A stretch of 64,000 nucleotides of DNA, taken from positions 1,558,809 to 1,622,808 of the forward strand of contig MU001505.1 of the NCBI GenBank assembly GCA_010093485.1, written 5' to 3'. Position 1 is the stretch's first letter. The number at the start of each line of letters is the position of its first letter. A program made the translations under genes and the position numbers. The stretch comes from Karstenula rhodostoma CBS 690.94 (taxonomy: Eukaryota; Ascomycota; Dothideomycetes; Pleosporales; Didymosphaeriaceae). Shown in pieces: positions 13,292 to 25,000 of the stretch. Under the pieces are notes generated by a model. It did no database searches. It saw nothing but the letters and a program-made list of their open reading frames with translations, and had not been told where the DNA came from.

Positions 13292-13800
13292 GTCGTTCGG
13301 AAAGCAGACGATGTGAGTTTTCTGGCTGCACTATTGGATTGTTCAAAGAGAGAGGATCTTAAATCTGTTGGGAGTTGGAAGGCAAGTGGGAGTTGTACGG
13401 GTAGGTAGAGCTGCTTCGGAAACCAACGGCATTCCTGCATGAGCGGCAACCAAGTCGGCTCGGGTGAGTTGCGCTAGACCGCTTACTCCAAGCTACGGCA
13501 TTAGAAAATCGTGTAAACCACGAGGCTGTCATCTCATATGGAAAGCAGTGGTATCTGAAAGTCCGTGTTTAAACATCGAAATGACGATGCGATGCGATGC
13601 GCTGGGCTGGGGGTCGTCCTGAAACATGGCGTAGCGTGGAGGCCGCCGTTAACTGGGCAGAAACGTGTCAGCCCGCATATAGGCTGAACATTGCGGCGTC
13701 AACGCGAGATGCTCCCCAAGCTTTACAGAACCACATCGACGCCTTTTGATATTCCCTAGGGACTTCAGTCGCTAAATATATTTTCTAACCTTTCAACACC
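13292..13800. other. Divergent intergenic region, likely shared promoter
   Basis: About 500 bases between divergent starts (Dabb at 13291 on minus, oxygenase at 13801 on plus). A candidate TATA-like stretch, ctaaatatattttcta, lies at 13772-13787, just before the oxygenase start. Confidence 0.4.
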
Positions 13801-14615
13801 ATGACTTCACACAAGCTAGCAGAGGGCTTCCTCGACGGCCCAGCGCCTGCCCTAATAAAGACGAAGATCAACTTCGCCAAAGAGGGATTGCCCGAGTACG
13901 ACGGCATGTACGCAGTCCAACTCGACGGCGTTCTGACCGAAGAAGAATGCAGCCAACTGCTCGCATCTGCCGAAGCCACGACCAACGGCGAGTGGGAAAG
14001 AGCACTGATCAATGTCGGCGCCGGGGTGCAGGCACTATCCGAGGAGACTCGAAAGTGCGGTCGTATCATCTGGGACAGTAGGGAGCTCGTGGCGAAGATC
14101 TGGGCGCGGATCCAAGCCCATGTGCCTGAGATTCTCTCCGTCAGGAACTGGCCGGATGTCACGGGCGATTTTAGGAGGGATGTCACGTGGGTGGCTACGA
14201 GACTGAATGAACGTGCTCGGTTCCTCAAGTACGTTGGTGGGGAGTATTTCAAAGGTACGTGAGGCGGTTGGCGATGGCGTAAGAGATGCTGATTCTGGTA
14301 GCGCATTACGATGGCATGTACGAGACGCCGATTGGAACGGAGCGATCGTTCTTTACGATTCACTTGTATTTGAACGATTCTGTCGGTGAAAATGACGAGA
14401 TTCTGCTGGAAGGCGGCGCAACGTCGTTCCACGGTTGGGATAGTCCCAAGACTGTGCGCGTGCAGCCGAAGTGTGGTCGCGTGCTGCTTTTCCAGCAAGG
14501 AGATCTTCTTCATTCTGGAGAAGACGTTAAACGGGGCACCAAGTTCACTATGAGGACCGATGTTATGTACGCTGTAGAAGGTGGGCTTGGGGAAGGGCCT
14601 GACGGAGGATGGTGA
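13801..14615 (+). CDS. 2-oxoglutarate/Fe(II)-dependent oxygenase (prolyl 4-hydroxylase-like)
   Basis: Two exons (13801-14254 and 14302-14615), with a 47-base GTACGT...TAG intron, encode 255 residues. The double-stranded beta-helix signature is present. The first Fe ligands are H and D in AHYDGMYETP, directly after the splice junction, and the distal His and 2OG-binding Arg are in LLHSGEDVKRGTKFTMRTDVMY. The N-terminal third (LTEEECSQLLASAEATTNGEW) matches the usual entry helix of P4H-like domains. No signal peptide or ER retention signal is visible, so a cytosolic enzyme acting on a protein or small molecule is likely; the substrate cannot be told. It is convergent with the GH92 gene. Confidence 0.88.
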
Positions 14616-14693
14616 TGCATTGTAGCAGTGTTGCCGACTGCATATGAACTATGTATATGGTGCAGAACAGTCTACGCGTTTCTAGTTTTCCCC

Positions 14694-17476
14694 TCAAGTC
14701 AGGTACCCTACGCTTCCAGTCGTATCTGAGAGACTTGGTGGTCTATCCTCCACCCTGGTACCCCAAGCGCTCTCCTCGCTCCCAAGAACTAGTTCGAGCG
14801 TCCATCCCTCCGTGAAGAACTCATGTCCTATCCAGTTCTTGCTATAATCCTCACCGTTCAATTTAGCACTCTGAATATATATATTCTGATAGTCCGCGTC
14901 GAAGTTGACGTTCTTTATCGTCGAAGACTTGTTGGTGGCTGGTGAGGTAATGCTGACAGATTCGAAGAAGGGCGGAATGATGAAGTACACGTTCTGGCCA
15001 GGATTAGGGAAAAGGCCGATCGTCGAAAACAAGGTAAAAGATGCCATGGCTCCCGAGTCGTCATTACCGGGAAGACCAGCGAGTGAGGAGTTGAAGCGAG
15101 AGGGTATGTCTAACGATGTCAAAATAGGACTGAAACGATGCACAGGTCTCTAAACGTACAGTAGTGTGCTCTCTTCGCACTGAGTCCAGGGCGGCCTGCA
15201 TAGTGCGGCATGTAGACTGTTAGGAAGACAGGTTCATTGCCGATATCCGCGAGCCCGGAAGTATGGAAGAAATCGAGCCGCTTGAGGAATGTTTCTTCTC
15301 CACCAAGCAGATCGATGATTTTGGCAATGTCATGGGGAACGAACTACGCCCGGCTCGTTAAAAGCAGCGGTGAGGTATGGAGCCTGGTCTACTCACAAAC
15401 ATATACTCCCATGCACTGCTCTCAAACGTCTCGCTCGGGTTGCTTGTAAGTGAGCAAAAATCGGCGAGCGGACTGCAGGCGATTGGGTCCTGGTAGCCCT
15501 GAATGCGCAAACGAAGTCAGTGTAGGTCAGTGAGGCGGAGATAGCCACTCACCCATGTCCCATTCAGATACTTTGGCTATCGCAAAGTTAGCGAATTGAC
15601 TTGGCTCATTGTGGCCATATCTACCTGGAAGAAGCCTGTGAATCCTGTATCGGTTCCGTTGATATCCGACGTTTGATCAGCTTTGAATAGATTCTGCCAA
15701 TTACCCGCACGACCGATGTATTTTGAGTACGTATCTTTCCCCAGACCCTTCGCGATAGTCGCCAGGTTGAAGTCATTGTATGAGTACTCCAGTGTCCGCG
15801 ATATACTTCTTGAATTGGTGCCGAAGCCATTCGGATCAAAGTCCAGGTAAGGTATATAATCCAGCCGTTTCCAAGATGCAAGTCCACCACGCCCCTCTAT
15901 GCTCCACTCGAGTGGCTCGTTCTCTGCATCGTTTACGATCGCTTCGTAAACAAGGTCCCAATCGATGTTAGTGAGATTCTTAACATACGCATCAACAAGT
16001 ACGTTGTCTGCGTCCGATCCGCCTTGCGTCCAGCCTTTGCAAGTACTCATGCTGCAGTCGGGTAGCCACCCACGGTGCTTGTAAATATCAAGGAGGCTCC
16101 TAACGATGCGCGACTGTTGAAGCGGGTCCAGAATAGTGAGGAAAGGAAGTTGCACTCGCCACATGTCCCAGAGGCAGTAGAAGCTGTCGAAATACGGCTC
16201 CGAGGAGATCCAATGCGGGTTTTCACCCGTGTAATCTTGAGGTGAGATCATGGTGCGGTAGACGGCGCTCCAAAAGCTGACGAGCATGCTTTCGTCAGTT
16301 CCGCCAGCGTCGATTGAGATCGGAGCAAGCTTCTTCTTCCACGCGTCTTGTGCTTTTCCCACGAGACCATCAAAATCAAAGTCTGGTCCAGGTATCTCTT
16401 CCTCTGCGTTTTGGCATGCCTGGTTAGTGCTGATGAAGCTGATACCCATTCGCGCGGAAATCGGTCCAGATAATGGCCCCTTGAACCGAACAAAGCCCCC
16501 AGCTTCGAGGTAAAACAGATTGAAGCCACGCGTGACGTATAGGTCCTTCGGCTCAGTACCAGCCCGATTGTTAACCCATACACCAGAGTCCTTTACTGTA
16601 CCACCACTCAGATCCAAACAGAAGTACGCGACGTACGACCCTGCACCGAAGCTGGGCAGAAACGTTCCATTTCCTTTTATTCTTCCTCCTTCATTCCCCT
16701 CTTCGGCCTCAACGCTAATGGATGCATTTTGCCTACTAGCCCAGAGGTCGCTGAGATCCAACATAACCAATGGATCCATGCTCCCGTTCCCACTCGAGCT
16801 CCCGGAGAAATCAAATTTGAAGAGTGCCGCATGCTCAGATACGGCCATATCGGCTTTGATACCGTTTTGAAGCGTAACACCGAAGTGTCCCGGTTTTGCG
16901 ATGATAGAATCATTCGCGTAATTGATGGCCCTGGCTCCTATGGGGAACTTGCATGTATTAATGTCATCGCTAGGGCATATCTGCGGGAAGATGGGGAAGT
17001 TGCCAAGACTAGGATTGCCGCCTGTTCCTGAGTCGTGAAGTGTTGAAAACCCAGTAATTTGCGACCCATCTGTAGAGAATCCTCCTGTGTTCTCGCCATT
17101 GACGTCTGGGGAAGCTGTAACAGTATTAGCCATTGTACCTAGCTTTGGTGTAAGTAGACCAAGAAAAAACACAAGTATAGCTCCTGCCTCGCTGTTGCAT
17201 GTAAGATGCATAGAGGACAGTCTGTCGATTCTCAAATAGTCGTAAATATGAGCATGTTGTTGAGACGTCTTAAAACCTAATGGTCGACTTGCCTTTCACC
17301 ATGCCGTAAGGTAATGTCGCACCAGCAAACACATTACCTCCCGCCTGACTTCCAATCAACGGATTGACATAATCCAGTACATCGGAGCTGTTCGCACGCT
17401 TCGAAAATTCGCTTGCTCCCACGGATAAAGCGCCACACGAGAGCACTGTTGCGCTCCATTGCCAGCGACGAACCAT
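14694..17476 (-). CDS. Glycoside hydrolase family 92 (alpha-1,2-mannosidase type), secreted
   Basis: Calcium-dependent exo-alpha-mannosidase family. Six exons: 17476-17293, 17114-15625, 15576-15553 (only 24 bases), 15498-15397, 15343-15160 and 15109-14694, giving 799 residues in one frame. The N-terminus MVRRWQWSATVLSCGALSVGA looks like a signal peptide; the frame also allows ATG at 17521. Landmarks: DYVNPLIGSQAGGNVFAGAT, LPYGMVK/ASPDVNGEN across intron 1, GFSTLHDSGTGG, the core WDMWRVQLPFLTILDP, LPDCSMSTCKGWTQGGSDAD, FFVPHDIAKII, HYAGRP and GLPGNDDSGAM with FPNPGQNVYFIIPPFF near the C-terminus. Intron 1 starts GC (AAAG/GCAAGT) and ends TTACAG, and is long (178 bases). Likely role: trimming mannose from N-glycans or mannans outside the cell. 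Confidence 0.93.
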
Positions 17477-18963
17477 GATGACTGTGACTGTCGCAGAAAG
17501 CAAACGCAATAAGAGGGTCAATGCAAAGCACCAAGAGCCATTGTTGCTTTATTGAAGACGTTTTTTTGGGATTGTACGTCACGTTTGTTGTAGCTCCTGC
17601 CTGATTGAGAGGTATGATGCGGGGTCAGGTTACTGGCTCAATTGACCCTGCCGATCTTGCAACTCCGATGTTACCTATCTTTGATCCTTCGTCCAACTTC
17701 TAAATGCCATGACCAACTCTGGGGAACGAACGAGGTCCGCTCAAATGACACGTCGCGATATCGTCACAAGAGCAGATAATCAGAGCTGGAAGTATGCCGC
17801 TTGTAACGTAACCTCTGATAATACCGACTGTAAGAAGATACACCGCGATGAGAGTCTCGCAACCGAGCATTTGCCTTTCGATCTATTTCCCAGATGAATT
17901 GATTTGGCGATGCAGCAGGTCTTCCCAATCCGCTGCATTGATTATCGATGTCGGGCCCGTCGAGATAATTGTTGCATCCGAAACTTGACCGTACGGGTCG
18001 CTGGGCTCAGAAAACTCGACGTGGATATCATTGATTCTCGTGAGATCGCGGGGGTGCGGATAGGCTGGGCAATGTATCTCACAGTTCAGACTTGCCCAGC
18101 TTCTACATGTGTTGCTTATTAAGAGCGCCTGAACTGGCGAGACTTTACTTGGACTTACCAAGACTGTGTATGAGTATCGTCCTGTGTCAATGTGTATAAA
18201 CTCCTTTGTGCCGTCCTCGTGAGTTTACCTCCTTGTCACCGGAAGGGTGCACCAGGCCAGTCGGAGAAGAGGGGTAGCACGGATATCATAGCCGAGCCCG
18301 CGACGTGGTAGCATATGGGTCGGGAAATTGAGACGGGGATGGAGAGAGGAACAGGTAGGCCACATACAGCTCTGCAAGAAATTGTGCAAATTTGCTATAA
18401 ACTCCAACAAGCGTGTTCCATCTCCAATGCCCAGCCTGGATTGTTTCTTCATTGAGGTGAGGTGAACCGACGGTGCCAATTCCAAAATTAGCTTAAGAGG
18501 GAAAGGTTTTTCAGACGTTCCGGAAGAACCCGGGCGGTCATCTCTAGGGAAGCCCAACGGGAAATACTCACTTTATAAATCCTCATAGCACTCCTAGATG
18601 ATTCGGTCCTGGAAAAAATTTAATACGCGTGGTGTGGTGAAATCAATCGCTCTTGAGAACCCCCTCCACGATTGTTGAGTAGATGCTGGGATAGGATCGA
18701 CTTAACTTCGTCGTTATATTCATCAATAACCCCAAATAGACGACCTTTAACGCCTGTATTTTGCAAATCTTGAATACGTCTTCCAAAGGATCCATCCCAA
18801 CCCGCATATTTTGGTAAAAAAAAAAGCCGTCTGGAGATATTTTGTATACCGATTGGAAGCGTAAGTAGTTGCAATGTTGGGTTCATAATTTGCCTATATC
18901 TCGCGCATAGCGGTTGTGCAAAGGTGCCAACCTGCATCTGATCCGAGTCCCGATCGAAGGATA
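17477..18963. other. Gene-poor stretch with unidentified frames
   Basis: No recognisable gene. The minus frame 18937-18620 (contains KYAGWDGSFGRRIQDL and VKGRLFGVIDEYNDEVK) has balanced, protein-like composition and could be an exon or relic of an unknown protein. The minus frames 18557-18225 and 18161-17883 are weaker. Confidence 0.3.
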
Positions 18964-19117
18964 CACATGCGGGGATGCCGGAGTCGTGGAAGACAATAGG
19001 GAGGCGCCCGCGAGGAGGAGGGAGTGTTGGGGTGATCGGTGGGGTGAGTCACGTGTGACCGTGGCTCTGGGATTATCGTCGCCTCAACCATCTCAACACT
19101 GCTCAACCACCATGGAA
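18964..19117. mobile_element. Short dispersed element, copy A (SINE- or MITE-like)
   Basis: About 150 bases nearly identical to 59988-60146, in the same orientation. It is flanked by direct repeats cgaaggata at 18955-18963 and 19118-19126, which differ from the flanks of the other copy. This copy keeps the less mutated sequence (for example gttggggtgatcggtgggg). I see no clear RNA polymerase III boxes or terminal inverted repeats. Confidence 0.65.
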
Positions 19118-21368
19118 CGAAGGATATACAAAGACTCGATCCGCACTGCTATATCCCGAGCCGCTGGGAATCCCGAATAGCCTCGAACAGGCTTCGGGGT
19201 AAGACTTTGATTGGAATACTTTTTTGTAATTGCATCTTGTTAGAAGCTGCCAGGGACGGGATGAGGCGCACACTTTCCTTAAGAGGTATGGTCACGGTGG
19301 ATGGACAGGGTGTGAGCTGATGAAGGTATCGGACTCCCAAGCCAGTCAAGCTTCTTCAACGTTGATGGAATAGGCTGCAGCGGCGCTGCCCAATTGAAGA
19401 TCAAAGCTGATTCTAAAACAACAACAATTGTAGTTTAGATCATGCCGATATGATGTAGTTACACGTAGCTAACTGAACCTTCATAACCACAGCAAACGCC
19501 TCAAACATATCCATTCACAATTATTAAATCGGATTTTGGAACGCAGCGATTCAGCCTCTGCATTACGTAGCAACCACGCCCGATGATGTTGGAGCAAGGC
19601 AGGCTGCAGCGAGAGAGAGCCCCCGTATGCACCGACCCCGCTCCGATTCTAGACCTCCCCACCCCCTGCTGCCGTGCAACCCACTCCCACCCAGCGCATG
19701 CAACCCACAGCAGGGACTGCGATCCTGCGAAATGCAACCCCACCGCGTGCGTTTTTCTCAGGTGCATGGGAGTTGAGCTGATGGCGTGGGAGGCAATCCA
19801 GATATCAATGTCTCATGTGGGGGGGAGATGGTGCTGGGTTCGTCGATGCTGAGACTGTCCAACGCGCGTGTGACTTCGTGGTTGCGCGTTCCGTCCCGTC
19901 GCTAGAATCATATATCCACCGTTTCCTCGTTGGAAGTGTCAATGGTACATGAGCTAGGTGGCGGTAGCTGCGTCACGCTTCTAGAAAAGGTGGCCGTCTG
20001 CACCTGCATAACTGCGACATGATGTCAGTTCGTGTTGTTTTTAGGATCCATGCATTGCGAATGGCAAAGCTCTCGTATTGCGGTGACCTTTTTGACCGTG
20101 CTCCGATGGCATGTAGCGGAGGCAACAGCAGCTCTTGCCGACGCCTAGTCCGTTGGTCCAGCGTCCAGTCATGAACCGCTTGTGACTCTTTACCGTTGGT
20201 GTCGACAATGGCGCATTCCAAGCCTCATTGCACGCGTCGACGTCATTGATGCAATCTGCCTCGTTGGGCTCGCAATTGATATATCTTTGCTCTCGTGGTA
20301 GCTCAGAAAAGAACCCCAGAGGCTCCCGCGAGTGAGCAACGCCCACCGCAACGCAAGTGCGCGGACTCCCCGAAGTAGATGCTGGAATGAAGACCAACCC
20401 GTGTTCCCGCACGCTTCTTAGGGACGAGCGAGGGACAGTGTGAGATAGCTCGGACGAACGATAGGCTTTTGTGCAACACGAGCATCAATAGTTGGTAACG
20501 TCCAAGACGGCGAGGCCGGACATGGAAATGGTAACAATAACTGCTCGTATCGAAACCAGATATAGCAACAACAACAACAAGGGCAGCACGTGTGCTCGTG
20601 TAGACCCGGCAGTAAGGGAGCGGTACGCCAATCATGTCGAGAACGGTCTAGTCCACTCAGCCTTGTCCAAGATGGCCTGGTTGCCTTGAGATTGATTTGA
20701 CCCCGACGATCAGCGTTGCCTGCGACCGCATCACCGACCCGTACCGATGCAACGTATGTGCGTCGATGCTGCTCAGCTCTAGATATTATTACTTCGCGCT
20801 GGTGGTCTCGAGGTCCACGAATGACCTCATCCGTTCGTCGCGCGCCCTTCGGGGATGCGGAGTCGTGCTCCTACACGCCTATCACCACACGTCTCCCAGA
20901 GCTTGGCGAGGCTTGTCTCTCCAGAGCGCGCAAAAATAGGACGTGAGGGGCGCGTAGTGAAACTGCTATTTCGTTGCACAGTGCCATTTTCAACAGCAGA
21001 AATACGAACACGCTTTTGAAGAAAGAGGCAGAAGACGCGTCAAGCGGCAGCCTCGCGTTCTGCCTCTCCCGTAGTGCACGCCGACGTGCTGCGAGTTGAC
21101 GCAGTGTCGGCTCAGCCTTCAACTCGCTACGTCGGCTGCGCTCCGGTGAGACCCAGGCTCGTCGCGCGGCGAGCAAAAGCTGTGACTCAGCTGGGCATAC
21201 ACCTCTTCTCCCCTGGATCCACAGAGAGCTACCCACCCCCTCGTGGAGGTGCTCCACATCTCCGGTCTAAGCCCCCAAATTCTCTCGCAAGACGGTGCGT
21301 ACCAGGCGTGCGGGCTGTATATATCGCGCAGAAGGCTGTTTGCGGCCTTGCGCGTGTTGAGATCTTCC
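19118..21368. other. Intergenic, 2.2 kb, no supported gene
   Basis: A minus frame at 20412-20041 is Cys-containing (for example INCEPNEADCINDVDACNEAW) but has no convincing start, signal peptide or family; I leave it as unconfirmed. The last 400 bases are the likely promoter of the Zn2Cys6 gene. Confidence 0.35.
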
Positions 21369-22903
21369 ATGTCACCGCCATCGCTGCCTGATCGCCAACC
21401 CATGGACCATTCCGACGGCTTCTCGAACAGTTCGCCAGACACTTGTCCTGAAAGTCGCAGTCGAAGCCACAGCCGAGAAGAGAGCCACCAGTCGCCTCCT
21501 CCGCCTCGCAAACCAGTTCCGAGGAAGGGACACACCAAGTCTAGACGAGGCTGCTATCACTGCAAGCGACGTAGAATCAAATGTAGTGAGAGACACCCGG
21601 AATGCAACCACTGCATCAAGGCAGGGCTGCGGTGCGAATATCCGGCGAATATTATCCAGACATTGCAGCGAGCGCCCTCATCTCCAAGTCCACAGGAGAT
21701 GGTGAATCTGCGCTCAACGCCTGGCATGTTCGTGAGTGATCCAGATGTCTTGCGTTGCTTGGCAGCATCTGACATGTATAATAGACGATGGCGGATATGC
21801 GCCTTTTCCATCACTTTTTGATAACAGCGTATCCTCATCTGCCGGTAGGTGCCGACAAGATATGGATCACCGTAATACCAAGCTTCGCACATAATGTAAG
21901 TCGTGTCTGCAACAAAAGCACTGCATTTGCCTCTTGCGCCACGATAAACTTGGACGCAACAATCGCGCACGCACATCTTCGTACCAGCGTTGAGTTGGCT
22001 CTAATCCCCACAGTACGAGTACCTGATCCATTCGATCCTGGCGCTGGCTGCTTCGCATCTGGATGCAGTTTCAAGCGCCAATGTCGCTGAGGAGGCCATA
22101 TCGCATCGGATACTGGCAGTAAAGGCCTTGAACGATGCGTTGTCAGTGCCACCCAAGACGGGGAACGAGCGCGATGCAAGAATGGCAGCAGCGCTGGCAC
22201 TCGCTTTCCAGTCAAGCCATCTTCAGGACGGTCTCCTAGAGTTCCTGACCATGGTGAGGGGTTGCAATCTGATCGCCTTGCAAGGCACGCTGGACAATGT
22301 CGATTCGGCTTTCTACGTGAGTGCTTCCTTGCGTTGCTTTTCATGCTTGGTCGGATTGGACGCTGACCATTTCAGGCATTTCGTGAAGACGGGCATCTCG
22401 CGACGATTCGAACACGTATGTGCGCGTCCCAGCAGAATTTCGTGGACCTAGACGACCTGGATCTCGCCGCTTTGTCGATCCACGATATTGAGTTGCTCAA
22501 CATGACCGACTGGGAAAAGAGGTTCTGGCATGCCTTGACTCAAACAGTGGAGAGCGCCTACGACAGGCCGATCCAAGCGTACACGACTTTTGTGCAATTG
22601 TACAACATCCCATCGCAGTGGACGCATGATGAGTTCCAGTCATTCATCGACCCGAACAACGGTGTCGCTCAGATCTTGTTGGCCCACTTCATCGCGCTGC
22701 AAGCTGTGCTCACGCCAATCCTAATGCTCGAAAGGGTCGGTTTCCAGGGTATCGATGCGCCGACTTCCGTGCTAGGCTGGGTTGATGGCATTTACAAGAA
22801 TGTGCCTCCAGAGTTGAGACATTATATGGAGTGGCCGAGGCAGGTGACGCGGTACCCACTAATGAGGTTCTATGGGCAGAGGCACCTGGGCTACTACGAG
22901 TGA
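21369..22903 (+). CDS. Zn(II)2Cys6 fungal transcription factor
   Basis: Nuclear DNA-binding regulator. Four exons (21369-21731, 21785-21895, 22014-22316, 22376-22903) give 434 residues; all junctions are in phase 0 with GTGAGT/GTAAGT donors. After a Ser/Pro-rich leader and a basic stretch, the binuclear cluster is complete: C62, C65, C72, C79, C82, C89 (GCYHCKRRRIKCSERHPECNHC). The regulatory half begins DMRLFHHFLITAYPHL and continues through YEYLIHSILALAASHLD, a pattern shared with the UPC2-like/DUF3468 group; the C-terminal part is helical. The start at 21369 (MSPPSLPDRQ) is preferred; the frame is open further upstream. No neighbouring pathway genes suggest a target. A role in sterol control cannot be claimed. 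Confidence 0.9.
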
Positions 22904-23748
22904 GCGCAGAAGGTGCCAATGGACGTGAGGGATATGGACTTCGGGGATGACAAGAGGGGTTGTGCATGATACCCTGGCGGTCTTCGCACCTGCCAATGCA
23001 CTCGTTTTGTTGCGAGGGATATAGCGTCTGTCAACATTGTATTATTAGAACCGAATCTGTCTGTATGAATGGGGATATACCATTGTTGAACGTAAGCAAG
23101 CATATCGATTGAGTGCAAGAGTGAGGGAGTCAGTCGGCAGTGACGACTGCCATTGTAGGGCTAGTGCGCACGTGCTTTCCTCAACAATCAATTCATCTAC
23201 TGCCACAAAACCTACCGCGTAACTCCTGAAGAGACGCACACAGCATTCCATGGGTAGGGGGTATGCAGGTCTACCGAGTGGAAAGGAGAAGGGGCTGGGT
23301 GCTCGTTTTGCAGTGTCTCTGAAGACGTGGGGTATTTGATTTTGGATTGTGCCAATTTCCGGAGAACAGAGTGTACATCAATCACATGTATCCGTTCTCG
23401 CATTTCACTTCGGCCAGACACGTCGAGCGCGAGAGGGGGTGACGATGGCAAAATAGTGCAAGTCGGGCGTGCGCGCCGGCCAATGTGGTAAGCCAATCTG
23501 CTGCCAATGAAAGCTTTCTGTGGGTTGCATCCAGTATCTCAGTGTACAAGGCACATTCCGATCAAGTTGTTCAACGTCGCAGTCGTCGAAGAATGGCATG
23601 ACATGCACATGCCGCTGGTATCAAAGTTACACCGCAGTGATGGTGAGTCACCTAGTATCAGGAACAAATAACGTATTAAGCTCTTCTCCAGCTTAGGTGG
23701 CACCCCATTACAGCTCCTAGATAAAAAGTTTCAATAACACCACTCAGG
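22904..23748. other. Intergenic with left copy of a direct repeat
   Basis: No gene is seen. Bases 23404-23479 are repeated at 24583-24658, so this segment holds the left boundary of the bracketed CCCH locus. Confidence 0.5.
23404..23479 (+). repeat. 76-base direct repeat, left copy
   Basis: Aligns with 24583-24658 over 76 bases with one gap and about a dozen changes, many of them G/A or C/T transitions; both copies end in cgtgcgcgccgg. Together they bracket the CCCH zinc-finger gene, 1179 bases apart. Confidence 0.7.
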
Positions 23749-24502
23749 ATGCCCCACCGTCCCAAGGCGGCCTGCTATCAATTCCAGAACTCGGGTTTTT
23801 GTTCGTACGGCACGAGCTGCAGATTTTCGCATGATGGAGACTTGAAAAAACAAGTTCACCACCGGTACGGCAGAAGAGTAAGTCTTTCCGAGAGACCCGA
23901 ACCGTTATGTTTCGGACTGGTAGCTTATTTCATACTTGTAAAGGGCAACAGCAAGCCACACTCACCCCAGCATGGGCGACAAAAAGCCGAACAGGATGTG
24001 GATGCGATCTCCAAGTTCTTTTCACGATATCCGAGTTTCGCGTACGACGAAGAACGAGGCGTGGCGGAGGAGTTTTACCGCATGTGCGACTTCTTCGCTT
24101 GGGATCGAGACGACGAAGAACGCGACGAAGCACGTCAAGCGTTCAAAGATGCCTTGGTTATTCGATTCAACAGCCTCTATGGAACCAATGTAGCTGATCT
24201 TGAGAACTGGCATAAGCTCTGTATAGCCGTCTGCATTGAGCCACTGCCTGCGACTATCTCAGAATGCAAAGCGGTATGTAACTCTAACTCCTTGTGGTCC
24301 ACTCTTGTCTTATTCATGATAGAGAATCAAAGATATACATGTGAATCTTGTCGATCTGGTGGATACTTCAGGGCAGAACATAGAGTTGTTCACGTGCTTG
24401 GACGAACTAAGGGAGTATACAATCGAGACTGGGAAATTCTTTCCGAAAGAATCTGCTTATGCAGGCGGCGTCTTGAAGTTCCTACTTCGTGAGATCTTAT
24501 AA
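23749..24502 (+). CDS. CCCH zinc-finger protein
   Basis: Three exons (23749-23877, 23944-24273, 24323-24502) give 212 residues. The single N-terminal finger is C9-x8-C18-x5-C24-x3-H28 (CYQFQNSGFC...CRFSH), a type that usually binds RNA. The second region (ISKFFSRYPSFAYDE, EEFYRMCDFFAW, ALVIRFNSLYGT) and the C-terminal block after intron 2 (IKDIHVNLVDLVD, YTIETGKFFPKESA, GGVLKFLLREIL) match a small fungal family I know only as CCCH proteins of unknown role. Intron 1 has a good GTAAGT donor but a plain AAG acceptor, and it could instead be read through because the frame stays open. The locus sits between two 76-base direct repeats. Confidence 0.82.
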
Positions 24503-25000
24503 GCCATGACGAACTATAACAATGCACTGATAGCATTCAGTTATTTTGGGAATCTTCTGTAACTTTTTACGGTGCACCTTACTTCACTTCATTCAGACAA
24601 ATCAAGCGAGAGAGGAGGTGATGATGGCGAAATAGTGCACGTCAGGCGTGCGCGCCGGTTTATTCCAGAATGCAATACAAACACATTGCTTCGAAGAAAC
24701 ACAGACACACAGACACACAACACACCCGTCGAATCCCAGGCCTTGACTGATAGACCTTCTGCCACTGATGGGGGCTGACCATACAAAAGGAAAACGCCAA
24801 AAAAGATGCGCAGAACCCGATCGGAGACCCATGCGATTAGTAAACATACACCTCTGTGAAAACGCCAGAACCCGGTTCTTTTGGACTTGGTAGTTTTTTA
24901 TCCCGTCCGGCGCCGCCGCTGATGCAAGAGGAAGTTTTCACCTTCTGTCCGGTGTGATCAAGGAAAGTAACATAGGAAATTGCCCATATGGGCGCGGCTA
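24503..25000. other. Intergenic with right copy of a direct repeat
   Basis: Contains the repeat at 24583-24658 and a short (acac)n-like run near 24700-24725. No gene is seen. Confidence 0.5.
24583..24658 (+). repeat. 76-base direct repeat, right copy
   Basis: Right partner of 23404-23479. It lies 80 bases after the stop codon of the CCCH gene, so it is outside the coding region but probably in or near its 3' UTR. Confidence 0.7.

Noticed and set aside
18964..19117. tRNA- or 5S-derived promoter boxes in the short element
   Set aside because: I searched both strands by eye for A- and B-box consensus and saw only weak partial matches, so the SINE label stays tentative.
20041..20412. Cys-containing minus frame as a secreted protein
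   Set aside because: No signal peptide can be joined to it by a convincing splice, and no family is recognised; left as unconfirmed in the intergenic note.
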